This document shows, piece after piece, positions 1 to 9,112 of a stretch of DNA of 64,000 nucleotides; position 1 is the stretch's first letter, and each line of letters opens with the position of its first letter. Under the pieces are notes generated by a model. The model did no database searches. It was not told where the DNA came from and was given only the letters and a program-made list of their open reading frames with translations. The position numbers were made by a program, and so were the translations under genes. The stretch comes from Rhodopseudomonas palustris (lineage in GTDB: Bacteria; Pseudomonadota; Alphaproteobacteria; Rhizobiales; Xanthobacteraceae), in contig NZ_CP058907.1 of assembly GCF_013415845.1 (NCBI RefSeq), forward strand, positions 4,786,001 through 4,850,000, given 5' to 3'.

Positions 1-1806
1 GAGCACGAACGCATGGGTCGAACCGGAATCGAACCAGACGTCGAGAATGTCGTCGACCTTGCGCCAGCCTTCGGCCGCGCGATCGCCGAGGAAGCGCTCG
101 GCGGCACCTTCGGCGTACCAGGCGTCGGCGCCTTCCTGCATGAAAGCTTCGGCGATGCGCTGGTTGACGATCTCGTCCTGCAGGATGTCGACCGAGCCGT
201 CGCCCTTGTCCTTGATGAACACCGCGATCGGCACGCCCCAGGCGCGCTGCCGCGAGATCACCCAGTCGGGGCGGCCGGAGATCATGCCGTTGATGCGGTT
301 CTGGCCGGCCGGCGGCACCCATTGGGTGACCGAGATCGCCTGCAGCGCGCGGGCCCGCAGCGTGTCGCCGGGTTTCGCCACACCGTCATCGACGATGTCC
401 TTGTCCATCGCGATGAACCATTGCGGCGTGTTGCGGAAGATCACCGGCTTCTTCGAGCGCCACGAATGCGGATACTGGTGCTTCAGCTTGCCGCGCGCCA
501 GCAGCGCGCCGCGCGCGATCAGGGCCTGGATCACCGCCTCGTTGGCGTCGCCCTTCTCGCCCTTGTCGTTGATCACCCGCTTGCCGGTGAACCCCGGCGC
601 CTGCTCGGTGAGCGCGCCGTTCTCATCGACGGTGTAGGGAATGACCGACGAAATGCCGCGCGCTTCCAGAGCGCGGGCGTTGTGCATCCAGATATCGAAG
701 TCCTCGCGGCCGTGGCCCGGCGCGGTGTGGACGAAGCCGGTGCCGGTGTCGTCGGTGACGTGATCACCGTCGAGCAGCGGCACGGTGAACTCATAACCGC
801 CGGCGAGTCCCTGCAGCGGATGCGCGCACTCGCTTGCTTTCAGCACGTCGGCACCGACGTCCGAGACCTTCTCGTACGCCACGACGCGCGCCTGCTTGAA
901 CACACTCTCGGCGAGCCCATCGGCGAGGATCAGCAGGTCGCCGGTCTTGGCCCAATTATCAGCCGGCGCATCGGTGACTTTGTACAGGCCATAACCGATC
1001 TTCGACGAGAAGCTGATCGCGCGGTTGCCCGGCAGCGTCCAGGGCGTCGTGGTCCAGATCACGACGCTGGCGTCCTTGGTCGACGCATCGCCGGTCTTGA
1101 CCGGAAACTTCACCCACACCGTATCCGAGGTGTAGTCCTCGTACTCGACCTCGGCCTCGGCGAGCGCGGTCTTCTCGACCACGCTCCACATCACCGGCTT
1201 ACTGCCGCGATACAGCGTGCCGTTGGCGGCGAACTTCATCAGTTCGCGGGCGATCTGCGCCTCGGCGGCGTAGTTCATCGTGGCGTAGGGATGATCCCAG
1301 TCGCCGATCACGCCGAGCCGCTTGAACTCCTCGCGCTGCACGTTCAGCCATTTGTCGGCGTAGGCGCGGCACTCCTTGCGGAACGCGATGATCGCGGCCG
1401 AATCCTTGAAGTTCGGCTTCGGCTTGCCCTTGGAGCGGTAGTTCTCTTCCTCGATCTTCCACTCGATCGGCAGGCCGTGGCAGTCCCAGCCGGGCACGTA
1501 GTTGGAGTCGAACCCGAGCATCTGCTGGCTCTTGGTCACGACGTCCTTCAGGATCTTGTTCAGCGCATGCCCGATATGGATGTTGCCGTTGGCATAGGGC
1601 GGGCCGTCGTGCAGCACGAATTTGGCGCGGCCGCGGGCGCTTTCGCGCAGCTTGCCGTAGAGGTCCATCTCCTCCCAGCGCTTGAGCAGCTCCGGCTCGC
1701 GCTGCGGCAACCCGGCGCGCATCGGAAATTCCGTCTGCGGCAGGAAGAGCGTTTTGGAATAGTCGTTACCGCTCTGGGCGGCGTCGGTCTTGGGCTTGTC
1801 GGACAT
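1..1806 (-). CDS. ileS: Isoleucyl-tRNA synthetase, N-terminal 602 codons (cut by window edge)
   Basis: Class I aminoacyl-tRNA synthetase that charges tRNA-Ile with isoleucine in the cytoplasm. The reading frame is open from the ATG at 1806 to the window edge. Near residues 62-82 the protein reads [20 protein letters not shown], which holds the class I HIGH signature as HIGH and the PPYANG motif typical of IleRS. Further on the motif [11 protein letters not shown] and the editing-domain segment [13 protein letters not shown] are visible, as are [15 protein letters not shown] and [10 protein letters not shown]. The KMSKS loop and the C-terminal zinc region lie outside the window. The gene is followed on its 5' side by an acetyltransferase and ribF on the same strand; a ribF-ileS neighbourhood is common in proteobacteria. 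Identification is secure; only the 3' end is missing. Confidence 0.97.
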   Translation of the reverse strand, partial: MSDKPKTDAAQSGNDYSKTLFLPQTEFPMRAGLPQREPELLKRWEEMDLYGKLRESARGRAKFVLHDGPPYANGNIHIGHALNKILKDVVTKSQQMLGFDSNYVPGWDCHGLPIEWKIEEENYRSKGKPKPNFKDSAAIIAFRKECRAYADKWLNVQREEFKRLGVIGDWDHPYATMNYAAEAQIARELMKFAANGTLYRGSKPVMWSVVEKTALAEAEVEYEDYTSDTVWVKFPVKTGDASTKDASVVIWTTTPWTLPGNRAISFSSKIGYGLYKVTDAPADNWAKTGDLLILADGLAESVFKQARVVAYEKVSDVGADVLKASECAHPLQGLAGGYEFTVPLLDGDHVTDDTGTGFVHTAPGHGREDFDIWMHNARALEARGISSVIPYTVDENGALTEQAPGFTGKRVINDKGEKGDANEAVIQALIARGALLARGKLKHQYPHSWRSKKPVIFRNTPQWFIAMDKDIVDDGVAKPGDTLRARALQAISVTQWVPPAGQNRINGMISGRPDWVISRQRAWGVPIAVFIKDKGDGSVDILQDEIVNQRIAEAFMQEGADAWYAEGAAERFLGDRAAEGWRKVDDILDVWFDSGSTHAFVL

Positions 1807-1988
1807 GGAAGCTCTGGGTCAAGAGGCGCTGACGCGATCGATCGCGATGATAGTGAGACGGGTCCCGGTCTTGCGCCGAACTCAAAGCTCAGGCGGAAGC
1901 CGGGCCGATAATGCTGATGATGGCGCGCCGTGCAGACATGCGGGCATTCATTAGCAGGCGGTCGCAGGATCGCAAAGCCCCGCGGCGG

Positions 1989-2561
1989 TCATCCTTGCGT
2001 CTGGCCGCCCTTCCCCAGCGGCTTGGCCGGGTTGCCGCCGACGATGGCATGGGGGGCGACGTCGCGGGTCACCACGCTGCCGGCACCGATCACGGCGCCG
2101 TCGCCGATGCTGATGCCGGGCAGGATGATGGCACCGCCGCCGATCCAGACGTCGTTGCCGATCGTCACCGGCCGGCCGAATTCCAGGCCATCGCGGCGGG
2201 TGGCGGCGTCGCGCGGGTGGTCGGCCGCATAGATCTGCACCGCCGGGCCGATCTGGGTGCGGTCGCCGATCCGGACCGGCATGATGTCCAGGATCACGCA
2301 GTTGAAATTGAGGAAGACGTTGTCGCCGACGAAGATGTTGTAGCCGCAGTCGCAGAAGAACGGCGGCCGCACCACCGCGCCCTTGCCGACATGGCCGAAA
2401 TGCTCCGTCAGCAGCGCATGCCGCTCCGCCACCGGCTGCGCACCGGAAGCATTGTAGCGGGCGATCCAGGCCTTGTTGGCGGCCTCGTCGGCGGCGAGCT
2501 CCGGGCTGCCGGGGCGATACAGCTCGCCCGCCAGCATCTTTTCCTTCTCGGTCCGGTTCAT
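1989..2561 (-). CDS. maa: Maltose/galactoside-type O-acetyltransferase (left-handed beta-helix)
   Basis: A 190-aa member of the hexapeptide-repeat acyltransferases, which move the acetyl group of acetyl-CoA to a sugar hydroxyl. The N-terminus (MNRTEKEKMLAGELY) matches the Mac domain of maltose acetyltransferases. The rest is a series of hexapeptide repeats containing FCDCGYNIFVGDNVFLNFNC, the conserved YAADHPRDAATR segment that bears the catalytic His, and the C-terminal VGGNPAKPL motif. Its start codon overlaps the stop of ribF (ATGA), so the two are translationally coupled. The true acceptor sugar cannot be read from sequence; maltose, galactosides or another saccharide are possible. Length is normal for the family. 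Confidence 0.9.
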   Translation of the reverse strand: MNRTEKEKMLAGELYRPGSPELAADEAANKAWIARYNASGAQPVAERHALLTEHFGHVGKGAVVRPPFFCDCGYNIFVGDNVFLNFNCVILDIMPVRIGDRTQIGPAVQIYAADHPRDAATRRDGLEFGRPVTIGNDVWIGGGAIILPGISIGDGAVIGAGSVVTRDVAPHAIVGGNPAKPLGKGGQTQG

Positions 2562-3526
2562 CGCAGCGCGCCGAGCTTGGGGAACGCACCGTGGTCGGCG
2601 GCGAGTGCCGCGCGGGCGCGGGCGGAATCGTCGTCCATTTGCCGGATCAGCGCCTCGATGCTCTCGAACTTCTCCTCGTCGCGGATGAAGGCGATGAAGG
2701 CGACGTCGAGCGTCTCGCCGTACAGCGGCTCGTTGAAATCGAACACGAACACTTCGAGCAGCGGCGCGCCGTTGTCGAAGGTCGGCCGGCGGCCGAAATT
2801 CGCCACCGCGTCGTAGTGCCTACCGCCGCGGCCGACCCGCACCGCATAGATGCCGTGCTTCAGGCTGCATTGCGGATCGAGCCGGATATTGGCAGTGGGG
2901 TAGCCGAGGTCGCGGCCGCGCTTGTCGCCATGGATCACCTCGCCGGTGACAAACCACGGCCCACCGAGCATCTCGGTCGCGGCTGCGATGTGGCCCTCCT
3001 CCAGGCACTTGCGGATCGCGCTCGACGACACCGGATGGTCGCCGAAATCGACATGCGGCTGGACGTCGACCTCGATCCCGAGCGACGGCGCCTCGGCCAC
3101 CAGCATCGACGGCGAGCCGCCGCGGCCCTTGCCGAAGTGGAAATCGTAGCCGATCGCGATGCCCTGCACCCCGAGCCGGCCGATCAGCTCATGCTGGATG
3201 AAATCATGCGCCGTGGTGGACGCGCGACGGGCGTCGAAGCTGAGGATCACTGCGCCATCGAGCCCGGTCCCCGCCAGCAGCCGTAGCTTGGCGGTCTCGT
3301 CGGTGAGCCGGAATTGCGGGACGTCGGGGCTGAAGAACTTGCGCGGATGCGGCTCGAACGTCACCGCCAGAGCGGGCGCCTTCTTGGTCCGCGCCATGTC
3401 CAGGCAGGCGCCGATCACGGCGCGATGGCCGCGGTGGACGCCGTCGAAATTGCCCATCGCCACCACCGCGCCCTTGGGGATCACGGCCGTCGGCGTATCG
3501 TCGCGGATTACGGCAAAGCCTGTCAT
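2558..3526 (-). CDS. ribF: Bifunctional riboflavin kinase / FAD synthetase
   Basis: Converts riboflavin to FMN and then FMN to FAD. The 322-aa protein has the N-terminal nucleotidyltransferase domain with MGNFDGVHRGH (residues 24-34), the SSSAIRKCLEEG segment near 167-178, and a C-terminal riboflavin kinase domain with GDKRGRDLGYPTANI (200-214). The ending lies in the overlap with the downstream acetyltransferase gene. Length and domain order are those of the usual RibF. The order ribF, acetyltransferase, ileS on one strand suggests a common transcript, although a 182-bp gap separates the acetyltransferase stop from the ileS start. Confidence 0.96.
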   Translation of the reverse strand: MTGFAVIRDDTPTAVIPKGAVVAMGNFDGVHRGHRAVIGACLDMARTKKAPALAVTFEPHPRKFFSPDVPQFRLTDETAKLRLLAGTGLDGAVILSFDARRASTTAHDFIQHELIGRLGVQGIAIGYDFHFGKGRGGSPSMLVAEAPSLGIEVDVQPHVDFGDHPVSSSAIRKCLEEGHIAAATEMLGGPWFVTGEVIHGDKRGRDLGYPTANIRLDPQCSLKHGIYAVRVGRGGRHYDAVANFGRRPTFDNGAPLLEVFVFDFNEPLYGETLDVAFIAFIRDEEKFESIEALIRQMDDDSARARAALAADHGAFPKLGALR

Positions 3527-3648
3527 TTGGGATTCAGTTCATCGCATTCAGGAGGGACCCGGACCGTGACGCGGAGCCGCGCGCGGTGTCAAGCCATCGT
3601 GCGGCCTGGGACACCTTCGGGGACTGCCTGAAGCGAGGCGCCGTGGGC

Positions 3649-4344
3649 TCAGCCGCCGCGCAGCGGCGGCACTTCGAGCTGGTCGCGGCGGCAGGCGCGG
3701 CGATCGATTTCCTCGCAGGCCCGGAATTGCAGATCCTTGCTCATGCAGATCCGCACTTCGCTGAGCCGCTTGCGGTCGCACATCACCGCAATCGCCGAGT
3801 TCGACAAGCCCGGATTGACCTTGATGAAGGCGGCCTCGACCTCGTCGGCCGTGACGGTGCGCGGCTCCTTGGCATCGATGAAATCCGGCGGGATCCGGAC
3901 CGCGGCGCGGGCCTTGCGGATCTGCTCGAAATAGCTGCGCTGCGACAGCCCTGCGCAGGTGCCGTGCTTGTCCCACTCGTTGTAGATCAGCCCCGGCGCC
4001 GGCATCAGGTCGAGCATCGAGTCGACGATGCGGCGATCGAGCCGCGGCGCCGGACGCTCGCAATATTCGGGGAAGCCGCGCTCGTATTGCGGCCACAGCC
4101 CGTGCACCACGAAAGCGAACGGACGCCCGCCGCACTGCAGCTGCTGCGACCGGCCGCTGAGGCCGCGTTCGGACGCCTGCTCGCAATAAGACGGCGACCA
4201 CGACAGCGCCAGTAAATAGAAATCGAACGCGCCGGGCGCATTCTGGCGACGGTCCTGAGCCTCGGCTCCGGCCGAGGTGAACAGAGCCCCGACCACCGCG
4301 CAGGCGGCGATCAGCGACCGTCGTCGACGTCGAAATCCAAGCAT
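3649..4344 (-). CDS. Ribonuclease T2 family, exported
   Basis: A 231-aa secreted endoribonuclease of the RNase T2/RNase I family, which cleaves RNA through a 2',3'-cyclic phosphate. An arginine-rich n-region and a hydrophobic stretch (residues 11-29) ending at AEA form a signal peptide. Both catalytic segments are present: CAS1 as HGLWPQY (81-87) and CAS2 as NEWDKHGTC (122-130), including the two catalytic histidines H81 and H127. Several cysteines fit the disulfides of the family. The likely role is periplasmic RNA scavenging. It stands alone between ribF and a small exported protein, all on the minus strand. Confidence 0.92.
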   Translation of the reverse strand: MLGFRRRRRSLIAACAVVGALFTSAGAEAQDRRQNAPGAFDFYLLALSWSPSYCEQASERGLSGRSQQLQCGGRPFAFVVHGLWPQYERGFPEYCERPAPRLDRRIVDSMLDLMPAPGLIYNEWDKHGTCAGLSQRSYFEQIRKARAAVRIPPDFIDAKEPRTVTADEVEAAFIKVNPGLSNSAIAVMCDRKRLSEVRICMSKDLQFRACEEIDRRACRRDQLEVPPLRGG

Positions 4345-4448
4345 GTGACAGGGCCCTGCTGCTGGAGGTGCGAAAAGCCTACCAGGACTCAGGAACGTTT
4401 CAAGAACGCAAATGGTCGATGGCGCTGCGGTTCAGCGCGGCACGCCGC

Positions 4449-4910
4449 TCAGGGCTTGGCGGCCTTGCAGACCGGATTGAACGCCCAGTTGCGATCGACG
4501 CCGACGACGCAGAATTCGACGCCATCCACGAAGCCGGCCAGACCGCCGTCTTCGATGATCGAGAAGTACACCGGGTGGGTCTTGCCGTCGTTCAACAGCG
4601 CGTCGGCGGCACAAAAGCGGCGCGGAATGTTGTCGCTCTGCCAGGGGCGGAACGCGACGTCGCGGATCTTGGCATAGGCGGTGATGCGCAGATCCGAATT
4701 CCAGAAGTTGCCTTCCTTCTCGGCGAACTGGTGGGTGATCGACGGCAGCGCCGCTTCGCACGGCGGCAGGTTGCCGTCATAGCGCGGGCCCGACAGCCAG
4801 AAGTTCATCTCGAGCGGATTGGCCGCCTGAGCGGTGGGTGCCAGCGCGAACAGGCCGAGCAGGGCCGCGACCGCGGCGACGGGCGTTTTCAACGTCGAAA
4901 TGAATCGCAT
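4449..4910 (-). CDS. Small exported protein of unknown function
   Basis: A 153-aa protein that begins with a clear signal peptide (MRFISTLKTPVAAVAALLGL, then ALAPTAQAA). The mature part has four cysteines (in PPCEA, RRFCAADA, EFCVVG, PVCKA), suggesting two disulfides in the periplasm, and aromatic-rich segments such as NFWNSDLRITAYAKIRDV. I do not recognise a domain. The promoter region of 166 bp is shared with the divergent small exported protein at 5077. Confidence 0.75.
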   Translation of the reverse strand: MRFISTLKTPVAAVAALLGLFALAPTAQAANPLEMNFWLSGPRYDGNLPPCEAALPSITHQFAEKEGNFWNSDLRITAYAKIRDVAFRPWQSDNIPRRFCAADALLNDGKTHPVYFSIIEDGGLAGFVDGVEFCVVGVDRNWAFNPVCKAAKP

Positions 4911-5076
4911 GGCTCATCCACCGGAATTCGATGCGGCGGACGGTGCCGCGAAGCCATGCCGAGGTCAAGTGCGGGCCGGCCACACCTCGGCAGAACCCCA
5001 CGCGGAACGCGGCCGTGTTCTTTCCATTCTCATGGCGGCGTTCTAGACTCGAATACATCGAGAGAGGGAGACGACG

Positions 5077-5367
5077 ATGCGATTGATGGGGGCTGCCGGC
5101 TTGGCCGTTCTGGGTGCGGTGCTGGCGAGCACGGCGGCGCGCGCCGATTATGTGCCGCCGTTCAAGGGCAATGATACCGGCGGGATCATCTCCACCAATC
5201 TGATCGGCCATGCCGACGTCCGCGCCATGGCGGTCGATCACTGCGCCCGTTACGGCAAGGTGGTGAAGCTGCTCGGCGTGCAGGCCAATTACGGCGGCTA
5301 CATCTCGTTCGCGTGCCGCTGGGTGCCGTATGGCGCCGACGAGCGGCCGCTGCGGACCAAGTACTGA
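5077..5367 (+). CDS. Small exported protein of unknown function
   Basis: A 96-aa protein with a signal peptide (MRLMGAAGLAVLGAVLASTA, cleavage probably after ARA-D). The mature protein of about 72 residues has two cysteines (DHCARYG and SFACRW), probably a single disulfide, and the segment NDTGGIISTNLIGHADVRAMAVDHCARYGK in which I see no known motif. A ribosome-binding site (GAGAGGGAGACGACG) precedes the ATG. The next gene begins only 9 bp after its stop, so the two form an operon. Confidence 0.78.
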   Translation: MRLMGAAGLAVLGAVLASTAARADYVPPFKGNDTGGIISTNLIGHADVRAMAVDHCARYGKVVKLLGVQANYGGYISFACRWVPYGADERPLRTKY

Positions 5368-5376
5368 GCCACGCCG

Positions 5377-5910
5377 ATGAGGCTCCGCCGCGCCATCTGG
5401 CTGTGTGCGTTGCCGCTGCTGCTGCCCGCGGCGGCGGGGGCAATCGAGCTGCCGACCCGCAAGGCCGGCCTGTGGGAATTGAAGATGGCGCGGCCGGGTG
5501 GCGGCGCCGCATCCGACATCACCATCCTGCATTGCACCGATGAGGCGACCGACAAGCGGATGACCTCCTCGTTGCAGCCGATGGCGAACGAGACCTGCTC
5601 CAAGCAGGAGACCCAGAAGACCGCCACCGGCTACGTCACCGACTCGGTGTGCGACATCGCCGGCATGAACACCACGTCTCACGCCGTGGTCACCGGCGAC
5701 TTCAATTCCGCCTATACGGTCGAGGTCACCTCGAACACCGACAAGCCGCTGCCGGGCCTGCCGAAAGAGGGCCACATGACGCTGCAGGCGAAGTGGCTGA
5801 GCCCGTGCAAGGAAGGCCAGAAGCCGGGCGACATCGTCATGCCGGGCGGTCTGAAGATGAACATCGTCGACATCGAAAAGCTCAAGGCGCTGCTGCTCAA
5901 GAGCAAATGA
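5377..5910 (+). CDS. DUF3617-type exported protein
   Basis: A 177-aa protein with an N-terminal signal peptide (MRLRRAIWLCALPLLLPAAA). The mature start ELPTRKAGLWELKM, the four-cysteine pattern (LHCTDEAT, ETCSKQE, SVCDIAGM, SPCKEG) and the general form of a short beta-rich periplasmic protein fit the DUF3617 family, whose function is not known. It lies 9 bp behind the small exported protein at 5077 and ends just before a strong hairpin. Family assignment is from recalled features; no role is claimed. Confidence 0.72.
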   Translation: MRLRRAIWLCALPLLLPAAAGAIELPTRKAGLWELKMARPGGGAASDITILHCTDEATDKRMTSSLQPMANETCSKQETQKTATGYVTDSVCDIAGMNTTSHAVVTGDFNSAYTVEVTSNTDKPLPGLPKEGHMTLQAKWLSPCKEGQKPGDIVMPGGLKMNIVDIEKLKALLLKSK

Positions 5911-5911
5911 G

Positions 5912-5944
5912 ACGACTTGCTCGGCCAATGGCCGAGCAAGTCGT
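5912..5944. terminator. Perfect 15-bp stem hairpin after the DUF3617 gene
   Basis: Arms ACGACTTGCTCGGCC (5912-5926) and its exact reverse complement (5930-5944) enclose the loop AAT. It begins one base after the stop codon of the preceding gene. No T-run follows on the plus strand, so it may act as a processed 3' end, as a Rho-assisted terminator, or to insulate the Zur-controlled promoter downstream. Confidence 0.7.
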
Positions 5945-5985
5945 GCGCAAAAGCCACACCCGGGCGGCCATTCGCGGCAGCTCCG

Positions 5986-6026
5986 TTGACAGTGCGGCGT
6001 CTTCCCGCAATGTTACTTTATAACAT
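5986..6026 (+). promoter_or_regulatory. Promoter with Zur-like operator
   Basis: A TTGACA -35 box (5986-5991) is followed by the palindrome ATGTTACTTTATAACAT (6010-6026), with arms ATGTTA and TAACAT. The sequence fits the alphaproteobacterial Zur box, which has ATGTTAT/ATAACAT half-sites. It covers the expected -10 region, where a repressor would block RNA polymerase. It lies 46 bp upstream of the DUF2946 gene and its ZnuD-like receptor, so repression by Zur when zinc is sufficient is a natural reading. The match is by eye. Confidence 0.7.
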
Positions 6027-6071
6027 CGGCTGAGCGGGGACACGCCGCCGATGCGAGGGGCTTCGGCGGGC

Positions 6072-6431
6072 ATGGATTGGGTGCGGACGAATATCCGGTG
6101 GGGCGCGCGGCTGGCGTTGATCGCGCTCGCCCTGCAGTTCGCCGCCGCGTTCGGTCACTTCCACGGCTTCGAACCGCCGACGCTACAGATTGCCCAGGCC
6201 GGCTCGGCCAATGGCCCAGCCGAACCTGATACCGACCATCACCATCCCGGTGCCGATCTCTGCGCCATCTGCGCGGTCGTCTCGATGGCGAGCCTGGCGC
6301 TGGCCGCGACACCGCCGGCGCTGCCACCGCAGCAGGCGCATTCCTTCCACTACCGCCTCGCCGTCCTCGACGACGCCGAACTGTCGTCACCGCCCGCCGG
6401 TTTTCAGCCGCGCGGCCCTCCTTTGTCCTGA
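6072..6431 (+). CDS. DUF2946-type small membrane/periplasmic protein, Zur-linked
   Basis: A 119-aa protein (MDWVRTNIRWGARLALIALA...). I chose the ATG at 6072 because the paralogue at 9113 starts with the almost identical MNWVRTHIRLGTRLALIALA; an upstream ATG at 6051 would add seven residues. It has one hydrophobic N-terminal segment followed by a histidine-rich stretch (HFHGFEPP, DTDHHHPGAD) and the CAICAV motif typical of DUF2946 proteins, which are found beside metal-related genes. The His and Cys residues could bind a metal. It is the first gene behind the Zur-like operator and precedes a ZnuD-like receptor by 119 bp, suggesting a role in zinc handling. This function is inferred from context. 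Confidence 0.75.
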   Translation: MDWVRTNIRWGARLALIALALQFAAAFGHFHGFEPPTLQIAQAGSANGPAEPDTDHHHPGADLCAICAVVSMASLALAATPPALPPQQAHSFHYRLAVLDDAELSSPPAGFQPRGPPLS

Positions 6432-6550
6432 CCGCCGATCCCTTGTGAATGCCGCGCCAAGCCGGTCCCCGGCGGCGCGCGGACCAACGTGATCGATCTG
6501 CGTCGCCGCAGATCCCGGCTCCGCTGCGAGCCGGCAGTCAGGACAGAACC

Positions 6551-8902
6551 ATGTCATCTCGCCTCAAGACCGGGCTGCTGCTCGGCACCGCAACGCTCGC
6601 CGTCTGCAGCCCCGGCGCTCCAAGCGCGCGCGCCCAAACCGCCCTGCCCGAAGTCACCGTCACTGCGCCGAGCCCGATCCAGCGCCGCCCGCACACCGAG
6701 ACCAAGCCACGCCCGGCGCCCCGCGTCGCCGCTTCAGCTCGGCAGCGCGGCCCCGCACCGGAGACGCCGCCGGTGGCGCAGGCCACCCCGGCACCGCAGC
6801 CCGGCATCCTGCCGATCGTCACCGACCAGTTCGCCACCGTCACGGTGGTGCCGAATGAGGAAATCCGCCGCAGCGGCGGCGGCACGCTCGGCGACCTGCT
6901 CGCCAACAAGCCCGGCATCACCGGCTCGGCCTACGCGCCCGGCGGCTCCAGCCGCCCGATCATCCGCGGCCTCGACGTCAACCGCGTCAGCATCATCGAG
7001 AACGGCACCGGCAGTAACGGCGCGTCCGACCTCGGCGAAGACCACTTCGTGCCGGTCGATCCACTCTCCACCAATCAGGTCGAAGTGATCCGCGGTCCGG
7101 CGACGCTGCGCTACGGCTCGACCGCGATCGGCGGCGTGGTCAGCGCCACCAACAACCGGATCCCCGACGCGCTGCCGCCCTGCGCGCAGCCGTTTCAGAG
7201 CTATGGCCTGGCGAAGCCGCAGACGCTGTTCGGCGGCACCGGCTGCATGAACGGCGAAGTCCGCAGCGCCGTCAGCTCGGTCGATCGCGGCGTCGAAGGC
7301 GCGGTGCTGCTCGATGCCGGCGGCAACAACGTCGCGGTCCATGCCGACGTCTATGGCCGCAATGCCGGCGACTACAATGTGCCGAGCTATCCGTATGCGG
7401 CGCCTGGCATGCCGTTCAACGGCCGCCAGCCGAATTCCGCCGCGACGGCGGCGGGCGCCTCGGTCGGCGGTTCGTATCTGTTCGACGGCGGCTTCATCGG
7501 CGCGTCGATCACCCAGAACAATTCGCTGTATCACATCCCCGGCGTCGAAGGCTCGCAGAACGGCACGCGGATCGACGCCAAGCAGACCAAGTTCAACGTC
7601 AAGGGCGAGTATCGCCCGGATGCGGCCGCGATCGACGCGATCCGGTTCTGGGTCGGCGCTACCGACTACAAGCACAACGAAGTCGGTCAGGCCACGGCCG
7701 GCGACCCGACCACCGATGGCGTGCGCCAGACCTTCACCAATCGCGAGCAGGAAGGCCGGCTCGAAGTCCAGCTGGCGCCTTTCAACGCCGGCTTTGCGGC
7801 GATCACCACCGCGGTCGGCGTGCAGGCCAGCCATCAGGAATTGACGGCGCCGAGCCCGGACGATCCGGGCAGCCCGCTGAACGGCCTGTTCGATCCGAAC
7901 AAGAACACCAAGGCGGCGGGCTACGTGTTCAACGAGTTGCAGTTCACCCGCACCACCAAGGCGCAGGTCGCCGGCCGCATCGAGCATGTCGAACTGTCCG
8001 GCACCACGCCGGCGTTCGTGCCCGAGATCTTCGACCTCAACAATGATCCGAGCGCGATCGGTCCTGCGACCCAGCGCAATCTGTCGTTCACGCCGAAGAG
8101 CTTCAGCGTCGGCCTGATCCAGGCGCTGCCGTGGGATCTGTCGGCCAGCATCACCGGACAATATGTCGAGCGGGCGCCGAAACCGGCAGAACTGTTCTCG
8201 CGCGGCGGCCACGACGCCACCGCCACCTTCGACATCGGCAATCCCAACCTGAAGATCGAAACCGCCAAGTCGGTCGAGGTCGGGCTGCGCCGCGCCACCG
8301 GACCGTTCCGGTTCGAGATCACCGCTTACTACACGCAGTTCAGCGGCTTCATCTATCGGCGCCTGACCGGCAACACCTGTGAAGACGGCTCCTGCGTCGA
8401 TCCGGGCACCGGCACGCTGGAATTGAACCAGGCGATCTACTCGCAGCGTGACGCCACCTTCAAAGGCGGCGAATTCCAGAGCCAGCTCGACGTCGCCCAG
8501 ATCTATGGCGGCACCTTCGGCATCGAGAACCAGTTCGACATCGTGCGGGCGACTTTCGCGGACGGCACCAACGTGCCGCGGATTCCGCCGATGCGGGTCG
8601 GCGGCGGCCTGTTCTGGCGTGACGCCAACTGGCTGATGAAGGTCAACCTGCTGCACGCCTTCGCACAGAACGACGTAGCACCGATCGCCGAAACCACGAC
8701 GCCCGGCTACAATCTGCTGAAGGCCGAAGTCAGCTACCGGACCAAGCTCGATCCCAACGCCTGGGGCGCGCGCGAGATGCTGGTCGGTATCGTCGGCAAC
8801 AATCTGCTCAACGAGGACATCCGGATCGCGACGTCCTACAGCAAGGACAACGTGCTGATGCCCGGCATCGGCGTGCGGGCGTTCGCGAACCTGAAGTTCT
8901 GA
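6551..8902 (+). CDS. znuD: TonB-dependent outer-membrane receptor, ZnuD-like
   Basis: A 783-aa outer-membrane receptor. The start at 6551 gives a signal peptide (MSSRLKTGLLLGTATLAVCS through SARAQ). A proline-rich linker follows, then a plug domain with VTVVPNEEIRRSGGGTLGDL, PIIRGLDVNRVSIIENG and QVEVIRGPATLRYGSTAIGG, and a beta-barrel ending in VRAFANLKF with the terminal Phe. The segment GEDHFVPVDPLS matches the position of the SPDHA-type segment in ZnuD. Cysteine pairs (CAQPFQ... TGC and CEDGSC) lie in presumed extracellular loops. Together with the Zur-like operator and the His-rich partner gene this supports zinc uptake; copper or another metal cannot be excluded. Confidence 0.85.
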   Translation: MSSRLKTGLLLGTATLAVCSPGAPSARAQTALPEVTVTAPSPIQRRPHTETKPRPAPRVAASARQRGPAPETPPVAQATPAPQPGILPIVTDQFATVTVVPNEEIRRSGGGTLGDLLANKPGITGSAYAPGGSSRPIIRGLDVNRVSIIENGTGSNGASDLGEDHFVPVDPLSTNQVEVIRGPATLRYGSTAIGGVVSATNNRIPDALPPCAQPFQSYGLAKPQTLFGGTGCMNGEVRSAVSSVDRGVEGAVLLDAGGNNVAVHADVYGRNAGDYNVPSYPYAAPGMPFNGRQPNSAATAAGASVGGSYLFDGGFIGASITQNNSLYHIPGVEGSQNGTRIDAKQTKFNVKGEYRPDAAAIDAIRFWVGATDYKHNEVGQATAGDPTTDGVRQTFTNREQEGRLEVQLAPFNAGFAAITTAVGVQASHQELTAPSPDDPGSPLNGLFDPNKNTKAAGYVFNELQFTRTTKAQVAGRIEHVELSGTTPAFVPEIFDLNNDPSAIGPATQRNLSFTPKSFSVGLIQALPWDLSASITGQYVERAPKPAELFSRGGHDATATFDIGNPNLKIETAKSVEVGLRRATGPFRFEITAYYTQFSGFIYRRLTGNTCEDGSCVDPGTGTLELNQAIYSQRDATFKGGEFQSQLDVAQIYGGTFGIENQFDIVRATFADGTNVPRIPPMRVGGGLFWRDANWLMKVNLLHAFAQNDVAPIAETTTPGYNLLKAEVSYRTKLDPNAWGAREMLVGIVGNNLLNEDIRIATSYSKDNVLMPGIGVRAFANLKF

Positions 8903-8933
8903 GCAGCCATAGGGCGCAGGGCCTGCCCCACCA

Positions 8934-9050
8934 CGTCATTCCGGGGCGCCCGCCCTTGCGGGCGACCCCGGAATCCAGAAGTTGTGGAAACGCTCCCCGT
9001 CTCCACCTCGAGATTCCGGGTTCGTCGCTACGCGACGCCCCGGAATGACG
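8934..9050. repeat. Dispersed palindromic repeat, two-hairpin copy
   Basis: The outer arms CGTCATTCCGGGGCG (8934-8948) and CGCCCCGGAATGACG (9036-9050) are perfect inverted repeats. Inside lie two further hairpins: CCGGGGCGCCCGC...GCGGGCGACCCCGG and CCGGGTTCGTCGC...GCGACGCCCCGG. The same family occurs at 52812 and 58029. It fills the gap between the two DUF2946/receptor modules. Confidence 0.8.
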
Positions 9051-9112
9051 AACCACAGATCTTAAATTGCCGGCACGCGAGCGAAAACACGCCGCCGGAC
9101 TCGGATGAAACC

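Noticed and set aside
13..1911. A 632-codon plus-strand frame at the left edge
   Set aside because: The minus strand codes for IleRS with HIGH and other class I motifs. The plus frame is its shadow.
5912..5944. Considered the perfect hairpin as another operator for the zinc module
   Set aside because: It begins one base after a stop codon and lies 42 bp before the -35 box, so a transcript end is more likely.
6734..8656. A 640-codon open frame antisense to the ZnuD-like receptor
   Set aside because: Receptor motifs, signal peptide and C-terminal Phe are on the plus strand; the antisense frame has none of these.
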